Below are positions 1 through 10,939 of a stretch of 64,000 nucleotides of DNA, in pieces. How positions within the stretch are numbered: the first letter of the stretch is position 1; every line of letters starts with the position of its first letter. The notes beneath the pieces were generated by a model, which saw nothing but the letters and a program-made list of their open reading frames with translations, was not told the origin of the DNA and did no database searches. Source of the DNA: Eretmocerus hayati (Eukaryota > Arthropoda > Insecta > Hymenoptera > Aphelinidae). The stretch is from assembly GCA_029851415.1 (NCBI GenBank), contig CM056741.1, positions 85,822,282-85,886,281 of the forward strand, read 5' to 3'. The position numbers were made by a program, and so were the translations under genes.

Positions 1-611
1 AGATCTTAGTCTCCTTCAATCGATCTCAATACTGATTCTCAGCATCCGAATCCTTATATCCTTTTCACCCGAATCAAATTGAATGCTAGATATCAGTATT
101 AAGGACTTGCAATCCTATTTGCAATCGATTCCAGTACTGTTTTCTAGTATTGGGAACATCGAGATCTCAATCAGCTCCATTCGATTCCAATACTGATTAT
201 CAGCATTGCAGACCTCATATCCTATCAACCTGAGTTGAAATGAATGCTGAATATGAGTATCGAGGCCTCTGGATCCTATCTGCCCCGATCGATTTCAGTA
301 CTGTTCCTCAGTATCGCGAACGTCGAGATCTCGATCCGCTTCAATCGATCTCAATACTGACTTCCACCGTTGCAGACCTCATATCATATTCACCTGGATC
401 GAATTGGAGGCTGAGTATCAGTAGTGAGGACTTGGAATCCTATCTGCCTCAATCGATTCCAGTACCCTTCTTCAGTATTGCGAACGTCGAGATCTCGATC
501 CGCTTCAATGGATCTCAATACTGATTTTCAGCAATGCAGACCTTATATGATATTTACCACAATCGAATTCAATGCTAGATATCAGTATTAAGGACTTGCA
601 ATCCTATTTGC

Positions 612-667
612 AATCGATTCCAGTACTGTTTTCTAGTATTGGGAACATCGAGATCTCAATCAGCTCC
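612..667 (+). repeat. Subunit 1 of the monomer (56 bp)
   Basis: It begins AATCGATTCC, followed by AGTACTG at subunit positions 11-17, TAGTATTG (usually TCAGTATTG) ending at position 30, and AAC at 33-35. The AGTACTG box and TCAGYATTG box sit at the same spacing in subunits 2 and 3. This subunit is 2 bp longer than the others because of the ATCGAGATCTC segment in its second half, which holds the nearly invariant BglII site. Many copies read TCGAGATCTCGA here, a perfect 12 bp palindrome. Confidence 0.75.
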
Positions 668-721
668 ATTCGATTCCAATACTGATTATCAGCATTGCAG
701 ACCTCATATCCTATCAACCTG
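668..721 (+). repeat. Subunit 2 of the monomer (54 bp)
   Basis: It begins ATTCGATTCC in this copy (more often AATCGATCTC), then AATACTG at positions 11-17 and TCAGCATTG at 22-30, then CAGAC. It ends in a variable segment, CTCATATC followed by a CACCTG- or CAACCTG-like end. In many copies CTGCAG (PstI) replaces TTGCAG. The box spacing is identical to subunits 1 and 3, so a common origin is likely. Confidence 0.75.
677..697. repeat. Imperfect 9-3-9 dyad (example)
   Basis: CAATACTGA (677-685), a 3 bp loop and TCAGCATTG (689-697) form an inverted repeat with eight of nine pairs matching. The mismatch is A against C, which becomes a T-G wobble on the other strand. Equivalent, weaker dyads occupy the same place in subunits 1 and 3, so a monomer carries up to three. 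Whether they extrude or bind protein is unknown. Confidence 0.6.
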
Positions 722-775
722 AGTTGAAATGAATGCTGAATATGAGTATCGAGGCCTCTGGATCCTATCTGCCCC
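722..775 (+). repeat. Subunit 3 of the monomer (54 bp)
   Basis: In the commonest form this subunit starts AATCGAATTG, then AATGCTG at 11-17, TCAGTATTG at 22-30 and AGGAC at 31-35, ending ATCCTATCTGCCCC. The copy given here is a diverged version (AGTTGAAATG, ATGAGTATCG, AGGCCTCTGG). In the 161 bp monomer class the last three bases of this subunit are missing, so ATCCTATTTGC runs straight into the next AATCGATTCC. Confidence 0.72.
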
Positions 776-3429
776 GATCGATTTCAGTACTGTTCCTCAG
801 TATCGCGAACGTCGAGATCTCGATCCGCTTCAATCGATCTCAATACTGACTTCCACCGTTGCAGACCTCATATCATATTCACCTGGATCGAATTGGAGGC
901 TGAGTATCAGTAGTGAGGACTTGGAATCCTATCTGCCTCAATCGATTCCAGTACCCTTCTTCAGTATTGCGAACGTCGAGATCTCGATCCGCTTCAATGG
1001 ATCTCAATACTGATTTTCAGCAATGCAGACCTTATATGATATTTACCACAATCGAATTCAATGCTGGATATCAGTATTGAGAACTTGGAATCCTATTTGC
1101 CCCAATCGATTCCAGTACTGTTTCCTAGTATCGGGAACATCGAGATCTCAATCAGCTTCATTCGATTCCAATGATGATTATCAGCTCTGCAGACCTCAAT
1201 CCTATCAACCTGAAATGAAATGAATGCTGAATATGAGTATCGAGGCCTCTGGATCCTATCTGCCCCGATCGATTTCAGTACTGTTCCTCAGTATCGCGAA
1301 CGTCGAGATCTCGATCCGCTTCAATCGATCTCAATACTGACTTCCACCGTTGCAGACCTCATATCATATTGACCTGGGTCGAATTGGAGGCTGAGTATCA
1401 GTAGTGAGGACTTGGAATCCTATCTGCCTCAATCGATTCCAGAACCCTTCCTCAGTATTGCGAACGTCGAGATCTCAATCCGCTTCAATCGATGTTAATA
1501 CTGAATTTCACCACTGCAGACCTCATATCATATTCACCTGAATCAGATTGAATGCTGGATATCTGTATTGGAGGACCTGGAATCCTATCTGCCCCAATCG
1601 ATTCCAGTACTGTTCCTCAGTATTGCGAACATCGAGATCTTAGTCTCCTTCAATCGATCTCAATACTGATTCTCAGCATCCGAATCCTTATATCCTTTTC
1701 ACCCGAATCAAATTGAATGCTAGATATCAGTATTGAGGACTTGCAATCCCATTTGCAATCGATTCCAGTACTGTTTCCTAGTATTGGGAACATCGAGATC
1801 TCAATCAGCTCCATTCGATTCCAATACTGATTATCAGCATTGCAGACCTCATATCATTAACCTGAGTTGAAATGAATGCTGAATATAAGTATCGAGGCCT
1901 CTGGATCCTATCTGCCCCAATCGATTTCAGTACTGTTCCTCAGTATCGCGAACGTCGAGATCTCAAACCGCTTCAATCGATCTCAAGACTGAATTTCACC
2001 ACTGCAGACCTCATCTCATAACCACCTGAATCGAACTGGAGGCTGAGTATCAGTATCGAGGACTTAGAATCCTATCTGCCTCAAGCGATTCCAGAACCCT
2101 TCCTCAGTATTGCGAACATCGGGATCTCAGTCTGCGTCAACCGATCTCGATACTGATTTTCAGCATCGGAATTCTTATATCCTATCCACCTGAATCGAAT
2201 TGAATGCTGGATATGAGTATTGAGAACTTCGAGTCCTATTTGTCCGAATCGATTTTAGTCCTTTTCCTCAGTATTGCGAACATCGAGATCTTAGTCTCCT
2301 TCAATCGATCTCAATACTGATTCTCAGCATCCGAATCCTTATATCCTTTTCACCCGAATCAAATTGAATGCTAGATATCAGTATTGAGGACTTGCAATCC
2401 CATTTGCAATCGATTCCAGTACTGTTCTCTAGTATTGGGAACATCGAGATCTCAATCAGCTCCATTCGATTCCAATACTGATTATCAGCATTGCTGACCT
2501 CATATCCTATCAACCTGAGTTGAAATGAATGCTAAATATGAGTATCGAGGCCTCTGGATCCTATCTGCCCCGATCGATTTCAGTACTGTTCCTCAGTATC
2601 GCGAACGTCGAGATTTCGATCCGCTTCAATCGATCTCAATACTGACTTCCACCGTTGCAGACCTCATATCCTATTCACCTGGATCGAATTGGAGGCTGAG
2701 TATCAGTAGTGAGGACTTGGAATCCTATCTGCCTCAATCGATTCCAGTACCCTTCTTCAGTATTGCGAACGTCAAGATCTCGATCCGCTTCAATGGATCT
2801 CAATACTGATTTTCAGCAATGCAGACCTTATATGATATTTACCACAATCGAATTCAATGCTGGATATCAGTATTGAGAACTTGGAATCCTATTTGCCCCA
2901 ATCGATTCCAGTACTGTTTCCTAGTATCGGGAACATCGAGATCTCAATCAGCTTCATTCGATTCCAATGATGATTATCAGCTCTGCAGACCTCAATCCTA
3001 TCAACCTGAGTTGAAATGGATGCTGAGTATGAGTATTGAGGCCTCTGGATCCTATCTGCCCGAATCGATGACAGTACTGTTCCTCAGTAATGCGAACGTC
3101 GAGATCTCAATCCGCTTCAATCGATCTCAATACTGAATTTCACCGTTGCAGACCTCAAATCATATTCACCTGGATCGAATTGGAGGCTGAGTATCAGTAT
3201 CGAGGACATAGAATCTCATCTGCCTCAATCGATTCCAGAACCCTTCCTCAGTATTGCGAACGTCGAGATCTCAATCCGCTTCAATCGATCCCAATACTGA
3301 ATTCCACCACTGCAGATCTCATATCATATTCAACTGAATTAGATTGAATGCTGAATATCTGTAGTGGAGGACTTGGAATCCTGTCTTCCTCAATCGATTT
3401 CAGTACTGTTCCTCAGTATTGGGAACATC

Positions 3430-4895
3430 GAGATCTTAGTATCCTTCAATCGATTTCAATACTGATTCTCAGCATCGGAATCCTTATATCCTTTTCACCC
3501 GAATGGAATTGAATGCTAGATATCAGTATTGAGGACTTGCAATCCTATTTGCAATCAATTCCAGTACTGTTGTCTAGTATTGGGAACATCGAGATCTCAA
3601 TCAGCTCCATTCGATTCCAATACTGATTATCAGCATTGCAGACCTCAAATCCTATCAACCTGAGTTGAAATGAATGCTAAATATGAGTATCGAGGCCTCT
3701 GGATCCTATCTGCCCCAATCGATTTCAGTACTGTTCCTCAGTATCGCGAACAACGAGATCTCAATCCGCATCGATCGATCTCAATACTGACTTTCAGCAT
3801 CGGAATTCTTATATCCTATCCACGTGAATCTAATTGAATGCTGAATATCAGTATTGAGAACTTCGAGTCCTATTTGTCCGAATCGAATTCAGTACTGTTC
3901 CTCAGTATTGGGAACGTCGAGATCTTAGTATCCTTCAATCGATCTCAATACTGACTCTCAGCATCGGAGCCCTTATATCCTCTTCACCCGAATCAAATTG
4001 AATGCTAGATATCAGTATTGAGGACTTGCAATCCTATTCGCAATCGATTCCAGTACTGTTTTCTAGTATTGAAACATCGAGATCTCAATCAGCTCCATTC
4101 GATTCCAATACTGATTATCAGCATTGCAGACCTCAAATCCTATCAACCTGAGTTGAAATGAATGCTAAATATGAGTATCGAGGCCTCTGGATCCTATCTG
4201 CCCCAATTGATTTCAGTACTGTTCCTCAGTATCGCGAACGTCGAGATCTCAATCCGCATCGATCGATCTCAATACTGACTTTCAGCATCGGAATTCTTAT
4301 ATCCTATCCACGTGAATCTAATTGAATGCTGAATATCAGTATTGAGAACTTCGAGTCCTATTTGTCCGAATCGAATTCAGTACTGTTCCTCAGTATTGGG
4401 AACGTCGAGATCTTAGTATCCTTCAATCGATCTCAATACTGACTCTCAGCATCGGAGCCCTTATATCCTCTTCACCCGAATCAAATTGAATGCTAGATAT
4501 CAGTATTGAGGACTTGCAATCCTATTTGCAATCAATTCCAGTACTGTTGTCTAGTATTGGGAACATCGAGATCTCAATCAGCTCCATTCGATTCCAATAC
4601 TGATTATCAGCATTGCAGACCTCAAATCCTATCAACCTGAGTTGAAATGAATGCTAAATATGAGTATCGAGGCCTCTGGATCCTATCTGCCCCAATTGAT
4701 TTCAGTACTGTTCCTCAGTATCGCGAACGTCGAGATCTCAATCCGCATCGATCGATCTCAATAATGATTTTCAGCATCGGAATTCTTATATCCTATCCAC
4801 GTGAATCTAATTGAATGCTGAATATCAGAATTGAGAACTTCGAGTCCTATTTGTCCGAATCGATTTCAGTACTGTTCCTCAGTATCGCGAACGTC
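3430..4895 (+). repeat. Three successive ~489 bp units
   Basis: The monomer class with GAGATCTTAGTATCC starts at 3430, 3919 and 4407, spacings of 489 and 488 bp. The 1 bp loss comes from TATTGAAACATCG replacing TATTGGGAACATCG near 4070. The second and third units share GGAACGTCGAGATCTTAG and CATCGGAGCCC. The copies at 38.2-39.1 kb and 59.6-60.5 kb have one unit fewer, so a 489 bp unit was gained here or lost there. Confidence 0.75.
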
Positions 4896-7675
4896 GAGAT
4901 CTCAATCCGCATCAATCGATCTCATTACTGATTTTCAGCATCGGAATTCTTATATCCTATCCACCTGAATCGAATTGAATGCTGGATATCAGTATTGAGA
5001 ACTTCGAGTCCTATTTGTCCGAATCGATTTCAGTCCTGTTCCTCAGTATTGCGAACATCGAGATCTTAGTCTCCTTCAATCGATCTCAATACTGATTCTC
5101 AGCATCCGAATCCTTATATCCTTTTCACCCGAATCAAATTGAATGCTAGATATCAGTATTGAGGACTTGCAATCCCATTTGCAATCGATTCCAGTACTGT
5201 TTCCTAGTATTGGGAACATCGAGATCTCAATCAGCTCCATTCGATTCCAACACTGATTATCAGCATTGCAGACCTCATATCCTATCAACCTGAGTTAAAA
5301 TGAATGCTGAATATAAGTATCGAGGCCTCTGGATCCTATCTGCCCCAATCGATTTCAGTACTGTTCCTCAGTATCGCGAACGTCGAGATCTCAATCCGCT
5401 TCAATCGATCTCAAGACTGAATTTCACCACTGCAGACCTCATCTCATAACCACCTGAATCGAATCGGAGGCTGAGTATCAGTATCGAGGACTTAGAATCC
5501 TATCTACCTCAAGCGATTCCAGAACTCTTCCTCAGTATTGCGAACATCGGGATCTCAGTCTGCGTCAATCGATCTCAATACTGATTTTCAGCATCGGAAT
5601 TCTTATATCCTATCCACCTGAATCGAATTGAATGCTGGATATGAGTATTGAGAACTTCGAGTCCTATTTGTCCGAATCGATTTCAGTCCTGTTCCTCAGT
5701 ATTGCGAACATCGAGATCTTAGTCTCCTTCAATCGATCTCAATACTGATTCTCAGCATCCGAATCCTTATATCCTTTTCACCCGAATCAAATTGAATGCT
5801 AGATATCAGTATTGAGGACTTGCAATCCCATTTGCAATCGATTCCAGTACTGTTTCCTAGTATTGGGAACATCGAGATCTCAATCAGCTTCATTCGATTC
5901 CAATAATGATTATCAGCACTGCAGACCTCATATCCTATCAACCAGGATCGAAATGGATGCTGAATATGAGTATCGAGGCCTCTGGATCCTATCTGCTCGA
6001 ACCGATTTCAGTACTGTTCCTCAGTATTGCGAACGTCGAGATCGCAATCCGCTTCAATCGATCTCAATACTGAATTTCACCACTGCAGACCTCATCTCAT
6101 AACCACCTGAATCGAATTGGAGGCTGAGTATCAGTATCGAGGACTTTGAATCCTATCTGCCTCAATCGATTCCAGAACCCTTCCTCAGTATTGCGAACGT
6201 CGAGATCTCAATCCGCTTCAATCGATCTCAATACTGAATTTCACCACTGCAGACCTCATATCATATTCACCTGAATCAGATTGAATGCTGAATATCTCTT
6301 TTGGAGGACTCGGAATCCTATCTGCCTCATTCGATTCCAGTACCCTTCCTCAGTATTGTGGACGCGGAGATCTCAATCCGCTCCAATCGATCTCAATTCT
6401 GATTTTCAGCATTGCAGACCTTATATGATATCTACAACAATCGAATTCCATGCTGAATATCAGTATTGAGAACTTGGAATCCTATCCGCCGAAATCGATT
6501 CCAGTACTGTTATTCAGTATTGGAAACATCGAGATCCCGATCATCTTCAATCGATTCAATACTGCTTTTCAGCATTGTAGACCTTATATGGTATTCACTC
6601 AAATCGAATTGATTGCTAGATATCAAAATTGAGAACCTGCAATCCTATTTGCCCCAATCGATTCCAGTACTGTTTCCTAGTATTGGGGACATCGAGATCT
6701 CAAACAGCTTCACTCGATTCCAATAATGATTATCAGCTCTGCAGACCTCATATCCTCTCAACCTGGATCGGAATGAATGCTGAATATGAGTATCGAGGCC
6801 TCTGGATCTTATCTGCTCGAATCGATTCCAGTTTTGTTCCTCAGTATTGCGCACGTCGAGATCTCAATCCGCTTCAATCGATCTCAATACTGAATTTCAC
6901 CACTGCAGACCTCATCTCATAACCACCTGAATCGAATTGGAGGCTGAGTATCAGTATCGAGGACTTTGAATCCTATCTGCCTCAATCGATTCCAGAACCC
7001 TTCCTCAGTATTGCGAACGTCGAGATCTCAATCCGCTTCAATCGATCTCAATACTGAATTTCACCACTGCAGACCTCATATCATATTCACCTGAATCAGA
7101 TTGAATGCTGAATATCTGTAGTGGAGGACTTGGAATCCTATCTGGCCCAATCGATTTCAGTACTGTTCCTCAGTATTGGAAACATCGAGATCTTAGTATC
7201 CTTCAATCGATTTCAATACTGATTCTCAGCATCGGAATCCTGCTATCCTTTTCACCCGAATGGAATTGAATGCTAGATATCAGTATTGAGGACTTGCAAT
7301 CCTATTTCCAATCAATTCCAGTACTGTTCTCTAGTATTGGGAACATCGAGATCTCAATCAGCTCCATTCGATTCCAATACTGATTATCAGCATTGCAGAC
7401 CTCATATCCTATCAACCTGAGTTGGAAAGAATGCTAAATATGAGTATTGAGGCCTCTGGATCCTATCTGCCCCAATCGATTTCAGTACTGTTCCTTAGTA
7501 TCGCGAACGTCGAGATCTCAATCCGCATCAATCGATCTCATTACTGATTTCCAGCATCGGGATTCTTATATCTTATCCACCCGAATCTAATTGAATGCCG
7601 AATATCAGTATTGAGAACTTCGAGTCCTAATTGCCCGAATCGATTTCAGTAGTGTTCCTCAGTATTGGGAACATC

Positions 7676-8329
7676 GAGATCTTAGTATCCTTTAATCGAT
7701 CTCAATATTGATTCTCAGCATCGGAATCCTCATATCCTTTTCACCCAAATCAAATTGAATGCTAGATATCAGTATTGAGGACTTGCAATCCTATTTGCAA
7801 TCGATTCCAGTACTGTTTCCTAGTACTGGAAACATCGAGATCTCATTCAGCTCCATTCGATTCCAATAATGATTATCAGCTCTGCAGACCTCATATCCTA
7901 GCAACCTGAGTTGAAATGAATGCTGAATATGAGTATTGAGGCCTCTGGATCCTATCTGCCCGAATCGATTACAGTACTGTTCCTCAGTATTGCGAACGTG
8001 GAGATCTCAGTCCGCTTCAATCGATCTCAATACTGAATTTCACCGTTGCAGACTTCAAATCATATTCACCTGGAACGAATTGGAGGCTGAGTATCAGTAT
8101 CGAGGACTTTGAATCCTATCTGCCTCAATCGATTCCAGAACCCTTCCTCAGTATTGCGAACGTCGAGATCTCAATCCGCTTCAATCGATCTCAATACTGA
8201 ATTTCACCACTGCAGACCTCATATCATATTCACCTGAATCAGATTGAATGCTGAATATCTGTAGTGGAGGACTTGGAATCCTATCTGGCCCAATCGATTT
8301 CAGTAGTGTTCCTCAGTATTGGGAACATC
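7676..8329 (+). repeat. 654 bp tetramer, first copy
   Basis: This unit has the extra monomer with TGGAACGAATTGGAGG and AACGTGGAGATCTCAGTCC, followed by a monomer ending ATCTGGCCC. It recurs at 10286-10939, a shift of 2,610 bp. One visible difference is CACCGTTGCAG here against CACCGATGCAG in the second copy. Confidence 0.82.
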
Positions 8330-9796
8330 GAGATCTTAGTATCCTTTAATCGATCTCAATATTGATTCTCAGCATCGGAATCCTCATATCCTTTTCACCC
8401 AAATCAAATTGAATGCTAGATATCAGTATTGAGGACTTGCAATCCTATTTGCAATCGATTCCAGTACTGTTTCCTAGTACTGGAAACATCGAGATCTCAA
8501 TCAGCTCCATTCGATTCCAATACTGATTATCAGCATTGCAGACCTCATATCCTATCAACCTGAGTTGGAAAGAATGCTAAATATGAGTATTGAGGCCTCT
8601 GGATCCTATCTGCCCCAATCGATTTCAGTACTGTTCCTCAGTATCGCGAACGTCGAGATCTCAATCCGCATCAATCGATCTCATTACTGATTTCCAGCAT
8701 CGGGATTCTTATATCTTATCCACCCGAATCTAATTGAATGCCGAATATCAGTATTGAGAACTTCGAGTCCTAATTGCCCGAATCGATTTCAGTAGTGTTC
8801 CTCAGTATTGGGAACATCGAGATCTTAGTATCCTTTAATCGATCTCAATATTGATTCTCAGCATCGGAATCCTCATATCCTTTTCACCCAAATCAAATTG
8901 AATGCTAGATATCAGTATTGAGGACTTGCAATCCTATTTGCAATCGATTCCAGTACTGTTTCCTAGTACTGGAAACATCGAGATCTCATTCAGCTCCATT
9001 CGATTCCAATAATGATTATCAGCTCTGCAGACCTCATATCCTATCAACCTGAGTTGGAAAGAATGCTAAATATGAGTATTGAGGCCTCTGGATCCTATCT
9101 GCCCCAATCGATTTCAGTACTGTTCCTCAGTATCGCGAACGTCGAGATCTCAATCCGCATCAATCGATCTCATTACTGATTTCCAGCATCGGGATTCTTA
9201 TATCTTATCCACCCGAATCTAATTGAATGCCGAATATCAGTATTGAGAACTTCGAGTCCTAATTGCCCGAATCGATTTCAGTAGTGTTCCTCAGTATTGG
9301 GAACATCGAGATCTTAGTATCCTTTAATCGATCTCAATATTGATTCTCAGCATCGGAATCCTCATATCCTTTTCACCCAAATCAAATTGAATGCTAGATA
9401 TCAGTATTGAGGACTTGCAATCCTATTTGCAATCGATTCCAGTACTGTTTCCTAGTACTGGAAACATCGAGATCTCATTCAGCTCCATTCGATTCCAATA
9501 ATGATTATCAGCTCTGCAGACCTCATATCCTAGCAACCTGAGTTGAAATGAATGCTGAATATGAGTATTGAGGCCTCTGGATCCTATCTGCCCGAATCGA
9601 TTACAGTACTGTTCCTCAGTATCGCGAACGTCGAGATCTCAATCCGCATCAATCGATCTCATTACTGATTTCCAGCATCGGGATTCTTATATCTTATCCA
9701 CCCGAATCTAATTGAATGCCGAATATCAGTATTGAGAACTTCGAGTCCTAATTGCCCGAATCGATTTCAGTAGTGTTCCTCAGTATTGGGAACATC

Positions 9797-10285
9797 GAGA
9801 TCTTAGTATCCTTCAATCGATTTCGATACTGATTCTCAGCATCGGAATCCTTATATCCTTTTCACCCGAATGGAATTGAATGCTAGATATCAGTATTGAG
9901 GACTTGCAATCCTATTTGCAATCAATTCCAGTACTGTTGTCTAGTATTGGGAACATCGAGATCTCAATCAGCTCCATTCGATTCCAATACTGATTATCAG
10001 CATTGCAGACCTCATATCCTATCAACCTGAGTTGAAATGAATGCTAAATATGAGTATCGAGGCCTCTGGATCCCATCTGCCCCAATCGATTTCAGTACTG
10101 TTCCTCAGTATCGCGAACGTCGAGATCTCAATCCGCATCAATCGATCTCATTACTGATTTCCAGCATCGGGATTCTTATATCTTATCCACCCGAATCTAA
10201 TTGAATGCCGAATATCAGTATTGAGAACTTCGAGTCCTAATTGCCCGAATCGATTTCAGTAGTGTTCCTCAGTATTGGGAACATC
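9797..10285 (+). repeat. Chimeric 489 bp unit
   Basis: Its first ~330 bp matches the unit that opens block A at 13385 and 23681 (TTTCGATACTG, GAATGGAATTG, GTTGTCTAG, GGATCCCATCTG). Its last part matches the amplified units (CATTACTGATTTCCAGC, CTAATTGCCCG). The junction lies at about 10.13-10.15 kb. This is what one crossover between misaligned repeats would leave. Confidence 0.72.
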
Positions 10286-10939
10286 GAGATCTTAGTATCC
10301 TTTAATCGATCTCAATATTGATTCTCAGCATCGGAATCCTCATATCCTTTTCACCCAAATCAAATTGAATGCTAGATATCAGTATTGAGGACTTGCAATC
10401 CTATTTGCAATCGATTCCAGTACTGTTTCCTAGTACTGGAAACATCGAGATCTCATTCAGCTCCATTCGATTCCAATAATGATTATCAGCTCTGCAGACC
10501 TCATATCCTAGCAACCTGAGTTGAAATGAATGCTGAATATGAGTATTGAGGCCTCTGGATCCTATCTGCCCGAATCGATTACAGTACTGTTCCTCAGTAT
10601 TGCGAACGTGGAGATCTCAGTCCGCTTCAATCGATCTCAATACTGAATTTCACCGATGCAGACTTCAAATCATATTCACCTGGAACGAATTGGAGGCTGA
10701 GTATCAGTATCGAGGACTTTGAATCCTATCTGCCTCAATCGATTCCAGAACCCTTCCTCAGTATTGCGAACGTCGAGATCTCAATCCGCTTCAATCGATC
10801 TCAATACTGAATTTCACCACTGCAGACCTCATATCATATTCACCTGAATCAGATTGAATGCTGAATATCTGTAGTGGAGGACTTGGAATCCTATCTGGCC
10901 CAATCGATTTCAGTAGTGTTCCTCAGTATTGGGAACATC
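10286..10939 (+). repeat. 654 bp tetramer, second copy
   Basis: It is a near-identical repeat of 7676-8329. The 489 bp units that follow it begin with the same order of variants as after the first copy. The amplification therefore moved a whole multi-unit cassette, not just single trimers. Confidence 0.82.

Larger units (their letters stand above)
612..775 (+). repeat. Representative 164 bp satellite monomer
   Basis: This copy shows the full-length class: a 56 bp first subunit (612-667), a 54 bp second subunit (668-721) and a 54 bp third subunit (722-775). The phase is my choice, starting at AATCGATTCC. It carries the BglII core GAGATCTC in the first subunit, TGCAGACC in the second, and StuI (AGGCCT) plus BamHI (GGATCC) sites in the third. 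A length of 164 bp is close to one nucleosome with a short linker, as in many centromeric satellites. That resemblance is general and does not prove a centromeric role. Confidence 0.9.
451..939 (+). repeat. Representative 489 bp trimer (161+164+164)
   Basis: Three consecutive monomers at 451-611 (161 bp), 612-775 (164 bp) and 776-939 (164 bp) make a 489 bp unit, after which the same order starts again at 940. The 161 bp member lacks the last 3 bp of its third subunit. 489 bp is the commonest spacing between like monomers in the window and is the unit amplified between 7.2 and 13.9 kb. Confidence 0.85.
82..1059 (+). repeat. Tandem duplication of a 489 bp trimer
   Basis: Positions 82-570 and 571-1059 read as two copies at exactly 489 bp spacing. 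They are almost indistinguishable through the segment starting at 240 and 729. The homologous places near 34.04-34.53 kb and 55.45-55.94 kb carry this trimer once. The duplication is therefore private to this copy. A unit carrying the end variant CTGGATATC follows directly at about 1060. Confidence 0.85.
1..8090 (+). repeat. Block C-tail, first copy (rearranged)
   Basis: This stretch aligns with 33.96-42.38 kb, and through it with 55.4-63.8 kb. The shift changes in steps: 33,471 bp up to about 1.2 kb, 34,777 bp from about 1.37 to 4.1 kb, and 34,288 bp from about 4.6 to 8.09 kb. The step at 1.2-1.37 kb means eight monomers (1,306 bp) are absent here relative to the other copy. The step at 4.1-4.6 kb means three monomers (489 bp) are extra here. 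The local duplication at 82-1059 is also specific to this copy. Beyond 8.09 kb the homologous copies continue into block d, while this one continues into the amplified zone. Confidence 0.8.

Noticed and set aside
240..524. Family of 94-codon frames (240, 729, 2525, 15252, 22776, 25547, 32076, 34200 and others)
   Set aside because: Conservation of these frames is fully explained by repeat homogenisation at the DNA level. The same stretches are open in other frames and on the opposite strand, and nothing resembles promoters, splice sites or a start context.
5060..6365. Tandem copy of a 653 bp tetramer (5060 and 5713)
   Set aside because: The two landmarks are 653 bp apart, but the sequences agree well only over about two monomers and then follow different monomer types, so a simple duplication is not supported.
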